Positions 32,852 through 43,914 of a DNA stretch of 64,000 bases are shown here, piece by piece. Under the pieces are notes generated by a model. It had not been told where the DNA came from, made no database searches, and was given only the letters and a program-made list of their open reading frames with translations. The position numbers and the translations under genes are program-made. Origin of the DNA: Lenzites betulinus (lineage: Eukaryota > Basidiomycota > Agaricomycetes > Polyporales > Polyporaceae); the NCBI GenBank assembly GCA_022264855.1, contig JABYQU010000027.1, positions 372,001-436,000 on the forward strand, in the 5' to 3' direction. How positions within the stretch are numbered: position 1 is the stretch's first letter; every line of letters starts with the position of its first letter.

Positions 32852-34915
32852 ATGTCTGACTCTACGACCGACGTTCCTTCGGGCTCCGGCTCTTCATCCC
32901 CTATACCTGACCCCAATTCGAACGGCGCGGACACAGCATCGACGACGTTCCCTGACCCCAACGCCGGCTCAGAAGCAGATTCAACAAACTTGGACCCTAC
33001 GGATCCGAGCAACCCAGATCCAGGCTCTAGCTCTCAGCCCGACCCAAACGCTGGTGCCACTACCGACCCTAATTCTGGGACGACAACACAGAGTGTACCT
33101 CCGGATGGGTCTAACACAGGCTCTCCAGATGGGTCGGTTCCGGATGACGGATCGAACAATCCCGTGCCTCCTGCAACCCCCACAACATCACTGTGAGTTA
33201 CTGTGTAAAATCTGGAGTGACATGATATTGAACGTCTGTGAAGCCCGGTTCCGTTCATCTTGGCAAGTGCCGCGCAACCTTCTCCCACAGTCAATCCCAC
33301 TTCCAACGCCAACGCCCTTCCTGATACCGGAACCTCCGGAGATAAAACTACGGACAATTCCCCGCCGAGCTTGGGTGGCCAAAGGTATGATTGACACAAT
33401 CCCTTGAAATATTGAGCCTCACGGTTTGGGACTTCGCCCGCATCCAGTGACAACCACACCAAGACGATCATCATCGCGTCCTCAGTGAGTGGGGGTGTCA
33501 CTATCATCTTGGTCCTCCTCGTGCTCGTCTTCGTCTTCCGCCGCCGCCGCAACAACAAACGCAGAACCACTGCATTCGTCGACGCAATCCCCAACCCGAA
33601 CCGCCGCGACAGCGACGCTACCTGGATCGGCCCCAAAGCTGGCGTTTCGTTCGATGAGAGCAAGCTCGAGGCGGGAACGGGAGCCCGGACCAGCGTTACC
33701 AGCCTAGGGTCGAACACCACAACCCTCGCAGACTTCGCACGCACGAAGTCGAGCGCGTTCAGCACCCCGTCGCACACACCCAAGCCCTCATTGGACACAA
33801 TCAACACTACCATGGCGCCCATGGCACCCATGGTTCCCGCGAACCCAGTACTCGCCCCGCGGCGGAGGAAAAGTGGCGTGCCCGCCATCCGCATAAACTC
33901 GGACAGCACCTTGCAAAGTGCAGTGACGACCGATGTTCCGCAGGCTGAGGCTATGGGCCCGCAGTCGCCCGGGTCGCCCAACCTCCCGCTTATGACCCCG
34001 ATCTCGCCCCCGTTGATGTGGCGCAACAGCCCGGCCGAGGAGATGGAGTACATGCGCGCGCCGGCCCTCCGTGACTCCATGGTGTCGCTCTCGCGCCAGT
34101 CCTCCAAGGCATCATCCCGCAACTCGTTCATGCTCGACGAGCCAGACCTCACGCGGAGGCCGTCCAAGTTTGCCGCGATCGCGAAGAAGCGCCGCTCCCG
34201 CGGAGACAGCATCGACCCCTTCCGCAAGTCGAGCGCAGTCGCCGCCGCGCGCCGCAAGTCGCGCGCAGAGAGCGTTGCACGTCAGCAAATGGCTAATCAG
34301 CAGCGCAAGTCCCGCGCCGAGACCATCGCGCCGCCCACCACCCCCGGTGGCCGCCGCAAGTCCCGCGCGGGGAGCGTCGCGCCTCCCATGACGCCGCGCC
34401 GCAGGTCCCCGTCGCAAACGTCGCGGGTCGCGGCGAGCCCGACGAGCACCGTCTTTGCCCCTCCAGACGACTTCGTTGGCCTCCCGCGAACGCCCCGCAC
34501 GCCCACCGCCATTGCTGCACGCCGCTCGCGCGCCGCGGCGGAGATGCCGCGTCGACTCCCAAGTCAGCGCTCCCAGAGCGTGCCGCGCTCGACTCGCGCT
34601 CCTGCTCCTGCTCCGCGCGAACCACGCACCCCCGGAGCCGAACGCCCGCCCCGCACGCCCGTCACCGCGCGCGAGCCGCGCACACCGGGCGGGCACCCCC
34701 GCAGGGCGGTGAGCGTGCCGCGCACCCCGACGTCACTCGAAGATGCCGTCCGGGGGAGCGAGATGTCCGTGCCGACGACCCCGGCTGAGCGGCTCCCGCG
34801 TCCGCTGCCGAAGGTCCCGACGTCTGCCACGCGCGCTGAGCTGCGCCTCTCTGGGCTGACGCGCACACTCTCGGAGATGGCGAGCAGCGGCAGACATGGG
34901 CAGACGCCCTTCTGA
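32852..34915 (+). CDS. Single-pass membrane protein with PDPN-rich ectodomain and repeated RKSRA motifs in the tail
   Basis: Not a family I recognise. Exon 1 from MSDSTTDVPSGSGSSS encodes about 115 residues of Pro/Asp/Asn/Ser/Thr repeats (PDPN, DPNAGS, DPNSGT). A short exon continues the Ser/Thr/Pro stalk. Exon 3 carries one membrane helix, ASSVSGGVTIILVLLVLVFV, immediately followed by FRRRRNNKRR, which predicts an outside N-terminus and cytosolic C-terminus although no cleavable signal peptide precedes it. The ~470-residue tail is basic and disordered with three near-identical blocks, RRKSRAESVA, QRKSRAETIA and RRKSRAGSVA, followed by many (R/E)PRTP and PRTPT motifs. The layout resembles fungal wall-stress sensors (Wsc/Mid2: Ser/Thr-rich ectodomain, one helix, Arg-rich tail) but lacks a WSC domain. 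Function is unknown; signalling at the cell surface is inference. Confidence 0.72.
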
Positions 34916-35426
34916 GTTGGTCGTGACGTTCGGTCTCGCGTTGGGCTTGGTGTAGGATTATAGTTTACCGCGGGTATGGTATGTGTCTCTTCGGGCTGGG
35001 CACGAAGTTGTTGTACGATGAGTCTCAGTTGGGTGTGTGTGTTTGTGCGCAGTCGTGCACGGGATCCTATTTGTCTTATCAGGCGAGTCCGTATTTTGTC
35101 GGTAGGCTGAGAGCTGCTCTTTTGCTCTGTCAGCTTTCTCGCAATGCAATCGTATTTGCATGTATCCGGGGAGTTCGAATAATTGCGGTAGTGCAATCAC
35201 GCGTGTTACAACGATACAACGATGACTGTTCTGCAGGACGTTATGAGGAGACACAGCGTATAGTCGCGAGAGCCCGATAAACAATAAGAAAGAGGGCGGG
35301 AGGTGTTGCCCAGGATTCCATAACTCAATCAAAGATAATCTAGCTTTGCACAGGAAGACGGTGAGCGCGATGAATTGACCGGATGCGATACGTACTCACA
35401 ACAACTACCACCAGTGCAACAAATGC
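34916..35426. other. Convergent intergenic region
   Basis: 3' ends of the membrane protein (plus) and the F-box gene (minus) face each other here. Nothing else recognised. Confidence 0.4.
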
Positions 35427-36453
35427 TCAACACCTTGATGCATCCATCCAATCGTCGAAGAGTATCGCCAGAGGATCATACCGCCCCTGGTACCGATTCG
35501 ACCTAGGGACGAACACCACGCGCGGAATAGGCTCATACCCGCGCCTCCTCAGCGCCAGCTTCAGCCCCGCGGCCGCCTCCACCCTCGTCCTGTCGCAGCA
35601 CACGATCTCGAGCCGCTCGAGCGCGGGCTGCGCGTCCTCGACACACCCCGCCTGGTGCACGATGCCGTACCCGCACGAGTCCGAGAAGAAGCGGCACACG
35701 CGGCGCATGCTCGGCGCGGCGACGATCTGGCGCAGCTCCGCCTCGGTCACGTACGTGTCCAGCGTGAGGAACTCGCGCGTGCGCGGCGCGCACGGCAGGT
35801 AGCGCCAGTCCACACGCCCGTGCACCGGGCCCAGCCAGAGCACCTCGACGCCCGCGGGCACGGCGAGCGCGAGCCGCGGCCAGGTGCGCTGGTGGAGGTT
35901 CATGAGCGCGAGCGCGCGCAGGGAGGTGCAGCGGGTGAGGATCGCGTGGACGTGCGGGATGGGCCATGCGAACGGGTCGTACGAGAGGTCGCCCTCGGCG
36001 TCGGTGCTTACGGGCCCGATCCAGAGTCGCCGGACGCAGGAGGCGGGGGAGGGCGCGCCTTCGACAGATGCGGCATCAGATTTGGGGGCGAGCGTCAGAG
36101 AGGCTGCGAAACGCTCGATGGCGGCCGAGGTGGCCAGGGTGACGTCCTCGTACAGGATGGGGAGGACCCAGTGTCGCACAATGCGACATATGCGGCACAG
36201 TTTCACGGCCTCGAGCGTATCCACTGAGGCGATCTCGAAGACTGTGTGAAGGTCAGCTTCCAGGTCGTGCGGCACAATGGAGGGGAATATTTACCCTGAA
36301 AGCGGTGTCAGAAAGGGTCGTCTATAACACGAGGCTGCTACACACCGCTTGTATAAGCTCCATAGGAAGCGTATGGTCTGCTTGACGAGTTGAAAGTTGT
36401 GGGGAGTTCATTGATACTTTGGACTGCCTGCCTTGCGCGTGTTGATTGGACAT
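35427..36453 (-). CDS. F-box-like protein, LRR-type (second in window)
   Basis: The large exon encodes FEIASVDTLEAVKLCRICRI, RHWVLPILYEDVTLATSAAI, CVRRLWIGPVS, CTSLRALALMNLHQRTWPRL and a C-terminus IPRVVFVPRSNRYQGRYD...DDWMDASRC. This layout is common in basidiomycete F-box-like proteins that lie in large lineage-specific families. An upstream exon beginning at ATG 36453 (MSNQHAQGRQSKV) contains TLPMELIQA, which matches the F-box core LPxELI and would continue into the VFEIAS segment, but no single splice choice joins the two with perfect phase, so the first intron is unresolved; the frame also has a stop just before ATTGTGCCGCACG. The start is therefore provisional. Likely an SCF substrate receptor. 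Confidence 0.6.
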
Positions 36454-37994
36454 GGCTGGTGGTGGAGTGGGCTCAACGAGCTGCATGGGCGTTTGTGGCG
36501 CATGGCCCTGGTTTCACTGATACCTGAAGCCCAGCGGTTATCGAATCGAAAGTTCTCTCTTAAAGGATTTACGTACAGTCCTTAGAACAGTGACAGACCA
36601 CGGTTGTGTCCGGGTACCTCGCCCGACGCTTGTCGAACACATGGGACCTGCCGCCCCAACAGTTGGTGTCCGAATGTCTTCTTCCGTTATCGAATTCATA
36701 ACCCCGGGAGGCATCATGATTCAGCATCATAACTATATGATGCCATCCAGTAGCTCAAAGGAACGCACCTCTTGATATCGACGCCTGAAGCTTCTTATCC
36801 TACTCTCGCCTTGATAGTGTCGGAAGTGTGGTGGCTCGGATTATGTCGGTGGAAGATCGGTGAGAACAGCCGTGGAATACAGCCTCAGCCAATTCTTGAT
36901 AGTACATATTTTGGCCGTCATAACAGTTGTATTCGAAATTTGATGATTAGCAAAAGCCAGGTGTCCGTGAATGCATTCGATCCCTGACGTGAGTTAACGT
37001 TACAGCCCTACAGTATGAATGCAAATTTACCCGCGTATGCCAGACTTGGATGGTCGATACCCAGGATGAAGCAGGCCAAATTTCGGAACGCCACATAATC
37101 CATTGACAACGCGAAAACAGACATATACATGGTCGGAGTGTATTGTAAGGCACCTCGTAAGGTCGTCGCTTCGTGAACATCGAAGGCAACCGAAATAATG
37201 CCTAGATCAAGTCGTTCTCCCCTTTATTAGCAACTCCCGGCCCGATCGAAGAAGCAAGTCGGGCTGGGAGCGAATTGCAAGGGTGTGTGCGCCGCGCGCT
37301 TTCTTCAGGCCACGCGGATGCACGTTCACAATGAGGGAGAAGCACAGTTACGGAGAGCACCAGAACTTGGAAGATAGTATAGAGCGCAGTGAGCAACCAC
37401 TACGACGACGGAAGCCGGGAGCTCGAGAGAAACGGAAGAGAAAAGGCGGGCGTTGGTATATATAAGATAATCGCAAATATTTAGGGCCGGCTTCGACATT
37501 CCATCTGGGACTCGATCGTGTCAATGAACTTCCTCGCCTCCTGCTGCCACTCCGCGTAGGTACGCAATGAACATGTCCCAATTGCCATGGAAGAAAAAAA
37601 CATAAATGACTTTACATCCATATATTTGAGAGCAGAGCTGGGAATGGTTCTCAAGCATTAAGGCAAGGGCGTGTCCAGGCTTGGCTGGCCCTAGCCAAGA
37701 GGGTCTATGAGCGGCCTCGAAAACACGGGGACCTTACCAGATTCGGGCAAACTGACAAGACGAAAGCGCCGTCTCGTCCAACACAACTTCAGAGTAACGA
37801 ACACGGGACAGTACTCGGTGTGATTAGCAAAAGGCACTATAGGTACATGGTGACATCTTCGAAGTCCAAAACTTAGACCATGGGTCATCGGGATGGTCGT
37901 CACAATCACCCGTCAGCCCAAAGTCTCCCTGGAGTTGGAACACAGTTCTCGGGAGGGTCGCAGAAATAGAAGCATGCCAGCGCGAGAGCCGTGC
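36454..37994. other. 1.5-kb region without a confident gene
   Basis: No long protein-like frame. It includes a short inverted repeat, GCATCAT...ATGATGC, near 36725-36743, and a 35-codon minus-strand frame listed separately. AT-rich patches occur near 36700 and 37450. Confidence 0.4.
37481..37588 (-). CDS. Candidate 35-residue small protein
   Basis: ATG at 37588 to TAA at 37481. The peptide includes TYAEWQQEARKFIDTIESQM, an amphipathic helix-like stretch with protein-like composition, unlike neighbouring frames. It could be an independent micropeptide or the last exon of a gene whose upstream exons I cannot identify. No homologue recognised. Confidence 0.22.
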   Translation of the reverse strand: MAIGTCSLRTYAEWQQEARKFIDTIESQMECRSRP

Positions 37995-38895
37995 TCAATC
38001 TTTGCGCTTGTTGGATACACTGCCCGTCTTGCTGTTGTACTCGGTGGCGAGCCTGTCGTACTCCTTGGCATTTTGTTGGGCCTGCTTCTTGACAATTTCT
38101 GCGAATGTGGCGTCAGAGGAAGAGACATGTACGAGGTGGGGACAAGCGCTGACCGTAGTCCTTGGTCTTCTCTTCCGCAGCCGCGAGTTTCGCCTTGAGG
38201 TCCTCAATTTGCTTGGTCTGGTCACCCTTCGGCGACTTGCCCTGGAATCAATTAGCTGGGTTCTGACACACTCAATAATGAGAGACAGCATACCTCGTTC
38301 TTCAGCTTGGCGTACTCCTCCTGGGTGTGGACGAGGTCGAGCAGAATGTAGAATGTGCGGGTGAGAACGAGGGACAGGAACAAGCAGAAGCCGGTCAGGT
38401 AGGTATTCCGTTGTGCGCTACAAACCAATCAACCATGTTAAAAGGTCGTGCCACCATGAGAGGCGCCAATGACGTACTAAAACTTGCGCGCGGCCATGTT
38501 CGTTTCGGCGCGGACGTCTTGCGCTCCTGACCCACTGGTCTTTGCGAGGTCGACCTCAGCGGTGACACGCCACATGCGCTGTACCGCATCCACGAACAGA
38601 ATTGCGACGAATCTATCGTGTGTATGCATGTCAGACGAGTCGTGGGGTATTAGCAGGAATGTACTGACATGAACGCGATCTTTACACCGTAAGCAAGCTT
38701 GGCGACTACAGGGCTTTCTGAGAGGAAGCTAAAAAGCTTCTTGCGGACTACGTGAGGGAGTGGTGCGACAAGGACACAGAAGGTGGCCATCTCGGATGCG
38801 AGAAGCATGAATGTTAGGGTATAGCTGGTTGATCCGCGATGTTAGCAGCGAGTCAAGCTGGACATAACATGATATGCTACTTACTAGACAGTCAT
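37995..38895 (-). CDS. BAP31/Yet-type ER membrane protein
   Basis: Endoplasmic-reticulum transmembrane chaperone/export factor of the B-cell receptor-associated protein 31 family (Yet1/Yet3 in yeast). Exon 1 is only MTV plus two bases; a 60-nt intron leads to YYTLTFMLLASEMATFCVLV, the first helix, followed by PLPHVVRKKLFSFLSESPVV, the diagnostic RKK/F...S block. The second helix is VKIAFMFVAILFVDAVQRMW and the third TYLTGFCLFLSLVLTRTFYI. The cytosolic tail is coiled: LVHTQEEYAKLKNE, TKQIEDLKAKLAAAEEKTKD and KKQAQQNAKEYDRLATEYNS, ending NKRKD, which is not a canonical KKXX signal. Four or five introns. It is divergent from the USP14 gene with a 298-bp shared promoter containing a CRE palindrome. 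Confidence 0.92.
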
Positions 38896-39036
38896 TTTGT
38901 TTGAGATATGGGAATGTCGGGGAGGATGGGGAGAAGCTGGTGGTTGTGGTCGAAGGGAGAATTGCACGAGGGAGCACTGCACGCCCCGCCGCAGCGCACC
39001 ATCGTACTGACAGGCGCGCCAGACACGTCGCCTCCG

Positions 39037-39044
39037 TGACGTCA
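39037..39044. promoter_or_regulatory. CRE/ATF palindrome TGACGTCA in BAP31/USP14 bidirectional promoter
   Basis: Perfect ATF/CREB palindrome near the middle of the 298-bp interval between two divergent starts (38895 minus, 39194 plus). Being symmetric, it could serve both genes. Confidence 0.45.
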
Positions 39045-39193
39045 CCTCCGAACGGCGTCTCGGCCCGGCGCATTTACAGCGTCTAGGAAGATGATTTGTC
39101 ATCCAGATCTACGCGTGCGGACGCGTACGCCAACTTACGCGTCTCAAAGTTCTTCACGCATTTGCACCTTTCTTCTTCACCACCACCACCACC

Positions 39194-41348
39194 ATGGCCC
39201 CCCTTTCGGTAAAGATCAAGCACGCAGGAAAAGTCCACGATGTGCAGCTCGATCCCGACCAGCCTGCGACCATCTTCAAGGATGCGGTCTACCAGCTGAC
39301 CGGTGTCCCTGCAGAGCGGATGAAGGTTATGATCAAGGGTGGCATCCTTAAGGTACGTGTGCATTTGATTGGTTATGTACCTTGGCCATGCTGACTTGTA
39401 GGAAGGATGATACAGACTGGAAGAAGGTTGGCCCTAAAGCCGTAAGTAGGCTCATGAGTTGACAAGCGCGAACGAAGTGTTAACACAGCGGTCACGAACA
39501 GGGACAAACATTTATGGTGATCGGCGCAGCCGGAGAGCTTCCCAAGCCACCATCAACGCCAATTCAGTTCCTCGAAGGTGAGCGGCAGCGGCCTTTGTAC
39601 TTACGATGTCCGACTTATGAATGGCTGAGCAGACATGGACGAGACATCCTTGGCCGAAGCGGTGCGCCTGACTGCAGTCTTACGCTTTTCGTTGCAATGC
39701 TTACTCTGATACACAGCTCGCGATGCCCGTCGGTCTGGTCAATTTGGGGAATACCTGCTACATGAGTGCCACACTCCAGGCCATGCGTGCCATCCCGGAA
39801 CTCCAAGTCGCGTTACAAAGGTCTGACATCTGCCTCGCGCCGATAGATGCACATGCTGATGTTCAGTTCTCATCTCTGTAGCTCGCCTTCTGCTGGGCTT
39901 CCTGTCGCCCTCCGAAATCTGTACACCGAGATGGCCAAGACGACTGACAGTGTCAGGCCTATTGCTTTTCTCGCAGCTCTTCGCCACGCGTTCCCTCAGT
40001 TTGCAGAAATGGCCCGGGGAAGCCCTCATCAGGTTTTGACCCAGGGGGGACATGCACAACAAGGTGACGTGAACAGCACGATCGGTAAAAGAGGCGTGCT
40101 CATGAGAGATATTCAGATGCGGAGGAGTGCTGGGTGCAACTCACGAACTCTCTCAAGGAGGTCCCGGGACTTCCGGGGCCGTCAGGACCTGGCGCATCTT
40201 CCAAATTCGTGGAGCAGTACCTTACTGGTGAGCTGCGGCAAGCGTGAGTATGCGCCACACTTGCCAGTTTGTTTGTGTGCCCATGACCTCGGGATTAGAT
40301 TGAAATGTGACGAGGCGCTAGAAGAGCCCGAGTCCCTATCCTTTGAAAAAGTGCTGAAGGTCTCTTGCAATATCTCTAATGCCGTAAACTACATGCAACA
40401 AGGCATCATGGAGGTGCGTGCGTGCCCTTCGTCACCATCGTACAGATCCTCACATTGCACTTGAATACCAGGCGCTCGACGGCAAGATCGAGAAGCTGTC
40501 TCCGTCGCTGGGCCGTGAAGCTGTGTACACCTCGACCTCGCGCATGTCACGTCTTCCGTCCTACCTGACCGTGCATATGGTGCGCTTCGCCTGGAAGCGC
40601 GACATTGGGAAGAAAGCCAAGATCATGCGCCGCGTCAAGTTCCCGACCGAGTACGACGCGCTCGACATCGCGACGCCTGAGCTGCGCGAGAAGCTACTAC
40701 CCGTGTCGCGCCGGCTCAAGGAGGTTGAGAAGGAACGCGCGGAACGCCGCAAGGTGCGCAAGCGGACAAAAGCGGCGCTGCCCGTGAAAGACAAGGAGGG
40801 CGATGTGCAAATGGCGGACGCCGCCGCCCCCGAGGCGTCTGCGTCCACATCCACGGGCGACGCTGCTGCCGCGACGCCAGAGGGGGGCGATAAGGGGAAG
40901 GCGGTCGCGGGCGCGGAGCTAGAGGACGAGAGCGTGTACCGCGCAAAGGAGGGCGCGGAGCTTGAGGCGCTCGTACATGCAGACATCAAGGCAGATGTCG
41001 GCGCGAGTACAACAGGCCAGTACGAGCTCGTCGGTGAGTATTTCTCAGTCTAATGATCCTCCGCCTCCCCACACGAACCCTCGCTGATCCACGTGCATCA
41101 TAGCGATCGTCACGCACAAGGGTGCCGAGGCGGACGCAGGACACTACATTGGGTTCGCGAAGAAGCGTGCTCTGCACGGTCTGCCAGGCTCGTCAGGCGC
41201 CGCACCAGACGAGGACGACGAGGACTGGTACAAGTTTGACGATGACAAGGTGTCGATATTCCCGGCGGAGAAGCTGGAGACCCTCTCGGGCGGCGGGCAA
41301 GATGCGTCGGCGTACGTGCTGCTGTACCGCTCGCGCCCGCTTGTATGA
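39194..41348 (+). CDS. UBP6: Proteasome-associated ubiquitin carboxyl-terminal hydrolase (USP14/Ubp6)
   Basis: Cysteine deubiquitinase that binds the 19S proteasome and trims ubiquitin chains. The N-terminal ubiquitin-like domain begins MAPLSVKIKHAGKVHDVQLD and runs through GVPAERMKVMIKGG; it would dock on Rpn1. The Cys box is MPVGLVNLGNTCYMSATLQA with the catalytic Cys. An intron separates HAQQ from DAEECWVQLTNSLKE (QQDAEE motif). Then LSFEKVLKVSCNIS, SRLPSYLTVHMVRFAWKRD, a charged insert rich in Lys, Ala and Glu, and the His box AGHYIGFAKK. Blocking region DEDWYKFDDDKVSIFPAE and C-terminus AYVLLYRSRPLV are as expected. Around nine short introns. UBL plus intact Cys/His boxes make the USP14/Ubp6 assignment secure. 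Confidence 0.95.
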
Positions 41349-42789
41349 GGGGTGCCTTGCTTTCGGGGTGGGCAGCGATGAGAGGAAGTAGTTGAGGTGG
41401 AGTGGCGGATTCGTGAGTACTACTGGTAATGCAGACGGAAGACGCAACTTGTACGGGATTAGAAGAAATTATGCTGGTATGTTGTACGACGCGCTCTCAA
41501 CTTCTCTTCGGATCTGGCTGTGGTCCGGTGTCCGATTCCATCCACAAGATGCCGCCGCGCTGCGGTCTCCCGGGCAGCCTGGATCCGTGTTGGGAGCGTC
41601 AGCCTGGTGAGTAGTACTCTTCCTCAAAACCGCGTTGCCTCTGTGTGCTCATTCCGCATTTCTTAGTGAAGTCATTCCACCTAGCATGAAGATCTTCTTT
41701 GAAACTACATCCCAGTTGTATCAGTGCGCACAGGCGTCTGTCATGCACAGCGCTCACTGCGATGGCTCTGCCGCCAGGATGGTTCGGGAACCCATCGGCG
41801 ACTCTAGAACGCTTAAGACGCCATCTATAGCCGGGATTTTGCTTTTTGCGCGGCAGAGGACGATGGCGGCCGTGATGAGGCGCTGCAGCGCTTTTTAGAG
41901 TCACTGCTCCCGCAAACAGTCGTTTCAATGATGTCGGATCCAAAATGCGGCGCCGCCGTGTACGTATGGTTGCGCGTCTTTCCTGTTGCTCCGAGCAGGG
42001 CTCGAACATGCTGGTGGGGCCGCTCCCTGCGCGTGGCAGGCGTCGCGACACCTAGTGCTACTAAAGGTACCAACAAGGAATTGTCCACTGATGTTTGTTA
42101 GCTCGACGCGTCCTGGCATACAAACAGATTTGAGATCCGACAACACAAAGGTCGGCGACGCAGTGCAAGGGCACCCGTGGCTGTGCGATCTTGGTCTCCA
42201 TGCACGTTCGAACGCTTCGGCAGCGACACACACAGAAAGCGGCATTGCAGCCCCCCGAGGGCAATCAACACGTCGTCCTCAAACTCCCCAAGGTGCGATC
42301 TGTTCCAGTTCAGCACCTCGCGCAGTGTTGCTCATCAACCTTGTCGTACGCCGAATGGCAGGCAGCGCACAGGATGGCTAGATGGTCACACTCGGAATCG
42401 GACGACTGCGCTCAACCGTCGCCCAGAACGTTCATGGAACTACGTGGTTCACGGATGCTCGAGGATGGGGTAGATTTCAGCATTGTACCTCCGCCGAGCT
42501 CGGGACGCCAGGGATGCCACTACCCAGAAGGCACGAATCAGTTGTGATGTGCCGGCCGGCCACATAGCCTCACATCACGGGCTACGACATCCACAACGTC
42601 GCTTCTCTGGCACATTGGCGCGCGCTCGATATCTGGGAGCGCTCTCCCGAGCTGCGACTTGAGTATAAAGGAAGGCAGCGCGACGGCAGAGGTTCCTCAC
42701 CCCGCTTGGTCGGTTTCGTCTTCTACTCCTACGCCCCCTTTTACATTTCGCTTTCCCGCATTACTACTTCTTCACCCTCTGGTTTAGGG
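41349..42789. other. 1.4-kb gene-free region with chitinase promoter
   Basis: Several 80-150-codon frames exist on both strands, but none resembles a protein or can be extended by splicing. The right end has the TATA box of the GH18 gene. Confidence 0.45.
42664..42669 (+). promoter_or_regulatory. TATA box of GH18 gene
   Basis: TATAAA, about 120 bp upstream of the ATG at 42790, followed by a pyrimidine-rich leader. Confidence 0.6.
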
Positions 42790-43914
42790 ATGTTCTCTAC
42801 GTCTTTCTCGCGTCTTTTCACTCTCTGCTCGGCGCTGGCGTCGCTCGGTGTCGGCTATGCCGCCCCCCACGTCCGTGCTGCGGGCCAAGTACCCTCTGGT
42901 CCCAAGTTCGTGGTCTACTCCGATGCTGCGGTCGGCGGGGGCACCGTTCTCCCCCCGCTTGACCAGATCAAGGGCTTCAACGTCGTGTGAGTACATCCTG
43001 CGTCCTAGAACTATCTGTGCGCGATGCTCATCTAAACATCCCTCGCAGCAACTTGGCTTTCCTGCTCACCACCGGTCCCGCCGACCAGGTCGCGAAATGG
43101 GCCGCGCTCTCCGCCTCGGACCGGCAGACGCAGAAGCAGCAGTACAACGCTGCGGGCGTGTCGCTCGTGGTATCCGCATTCGGCGAGACGGAGCACCCGA
43201 CCTCGCAGGACCCGACGACGGTCGCGAACAACCTCGCGCAGTTCGTGCTGAACACGGACCTGGACGGGATCGACATCGACTACGAGGAGTTCGAGCTCGT
43301 CGTCCAGCAGCCGGGCGTCGGCGAGGCGTGGCTCACGACGCTCACGCAGACGCTCCGCCAGCAGCTGCCGCAGGGACAGTTCATCCTGAGCCATGCGCGT
43401 GAGTGTCCCGCGCGAGTCGCGAGTGTGTGTGTTTGGACATTAACTGACGAACGCCTGTGACAGCCGTTGGGCCTTGGTTCTCGCCCGGCTTCTGCCCTGG
43501 GGATTGCTACCTCACCGTGGACAAGAACGTCGGGGCGTTGATTGACTGGTACAACATCCAGTTCTACAACCGTGAGTCCACTCGCCCACCAAACACCGCG
43601 AACGCCGCCGCTCACTGTGCGCCCCTGCAGAATCGCCCTCCCCCGGCTACGAGGACTGCGACACGCTCCTGAACTCGACGCCCTCCTCCGTGTTCGCGAT
43701 CGAGAAGTCCGGCGTGGACGTGAACAAGCTCGTGATCGGCAAGCCAGGCACGACGGGCGACATCACGAACGGCGGCTTCATCGACCCCGCGACGCTCGCG
43801 ACGTGCGTCAAGACCGCCGTCGCGGGCGGCTGGAACGCCGGTGTCATGGCCTTCCAGTTCCCGCACGCGGACACGACCTGGATCACCACCGTCAAGGGCA
43901 GCTCGTTCGCCTGA
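42790..43914 (+). CDS. Secreted GH18 chitinase-like glycoside hydrolase
   Basis: Signal peptide MFSTSFSRLFTLCSALASLG ending near YAAPHVR, so secreted. The TIM-barrel starts PSGPKFVVYSDAAVGG; exon 2 has KGFNVVNLAFLLTTG and AAGVSLVVSAFGETEHP, then the catalytic strand DLDGIDIDYEEFELV, which contains the full GH18 signature DxxDxDxE, so the acid Glu is present. Later exons carry AWLTTLTQTLRQQLPQ, VGPWFSPGFCPGDCY, GALIDWYNIQFYN (substrate-site Tyr/Asn) and GGWNAGVMAFQFPHADTTW. Three introns. At roughly 300 residues it is a compact, single-domain member without a carbohydrate-binding module, similar to small basidiomycete GH18 enzymes of endo-N-acetylglucosaminidase or chitinase type. Exact specificity is open. 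Confidence 0.88.

Noticed and set aside
33034..34257. 407-codon minus-strand open frame
   Set aside because: Shadow of the membrane protein exon; the plus strand has a membrane helix, repeated motifs and consistent introns.
41985..42015. Possible tRNA on minus (TTCGAGC-like T loop)
   Set aside because: Flanking bases do not form T, acceptor or anticodon stems.
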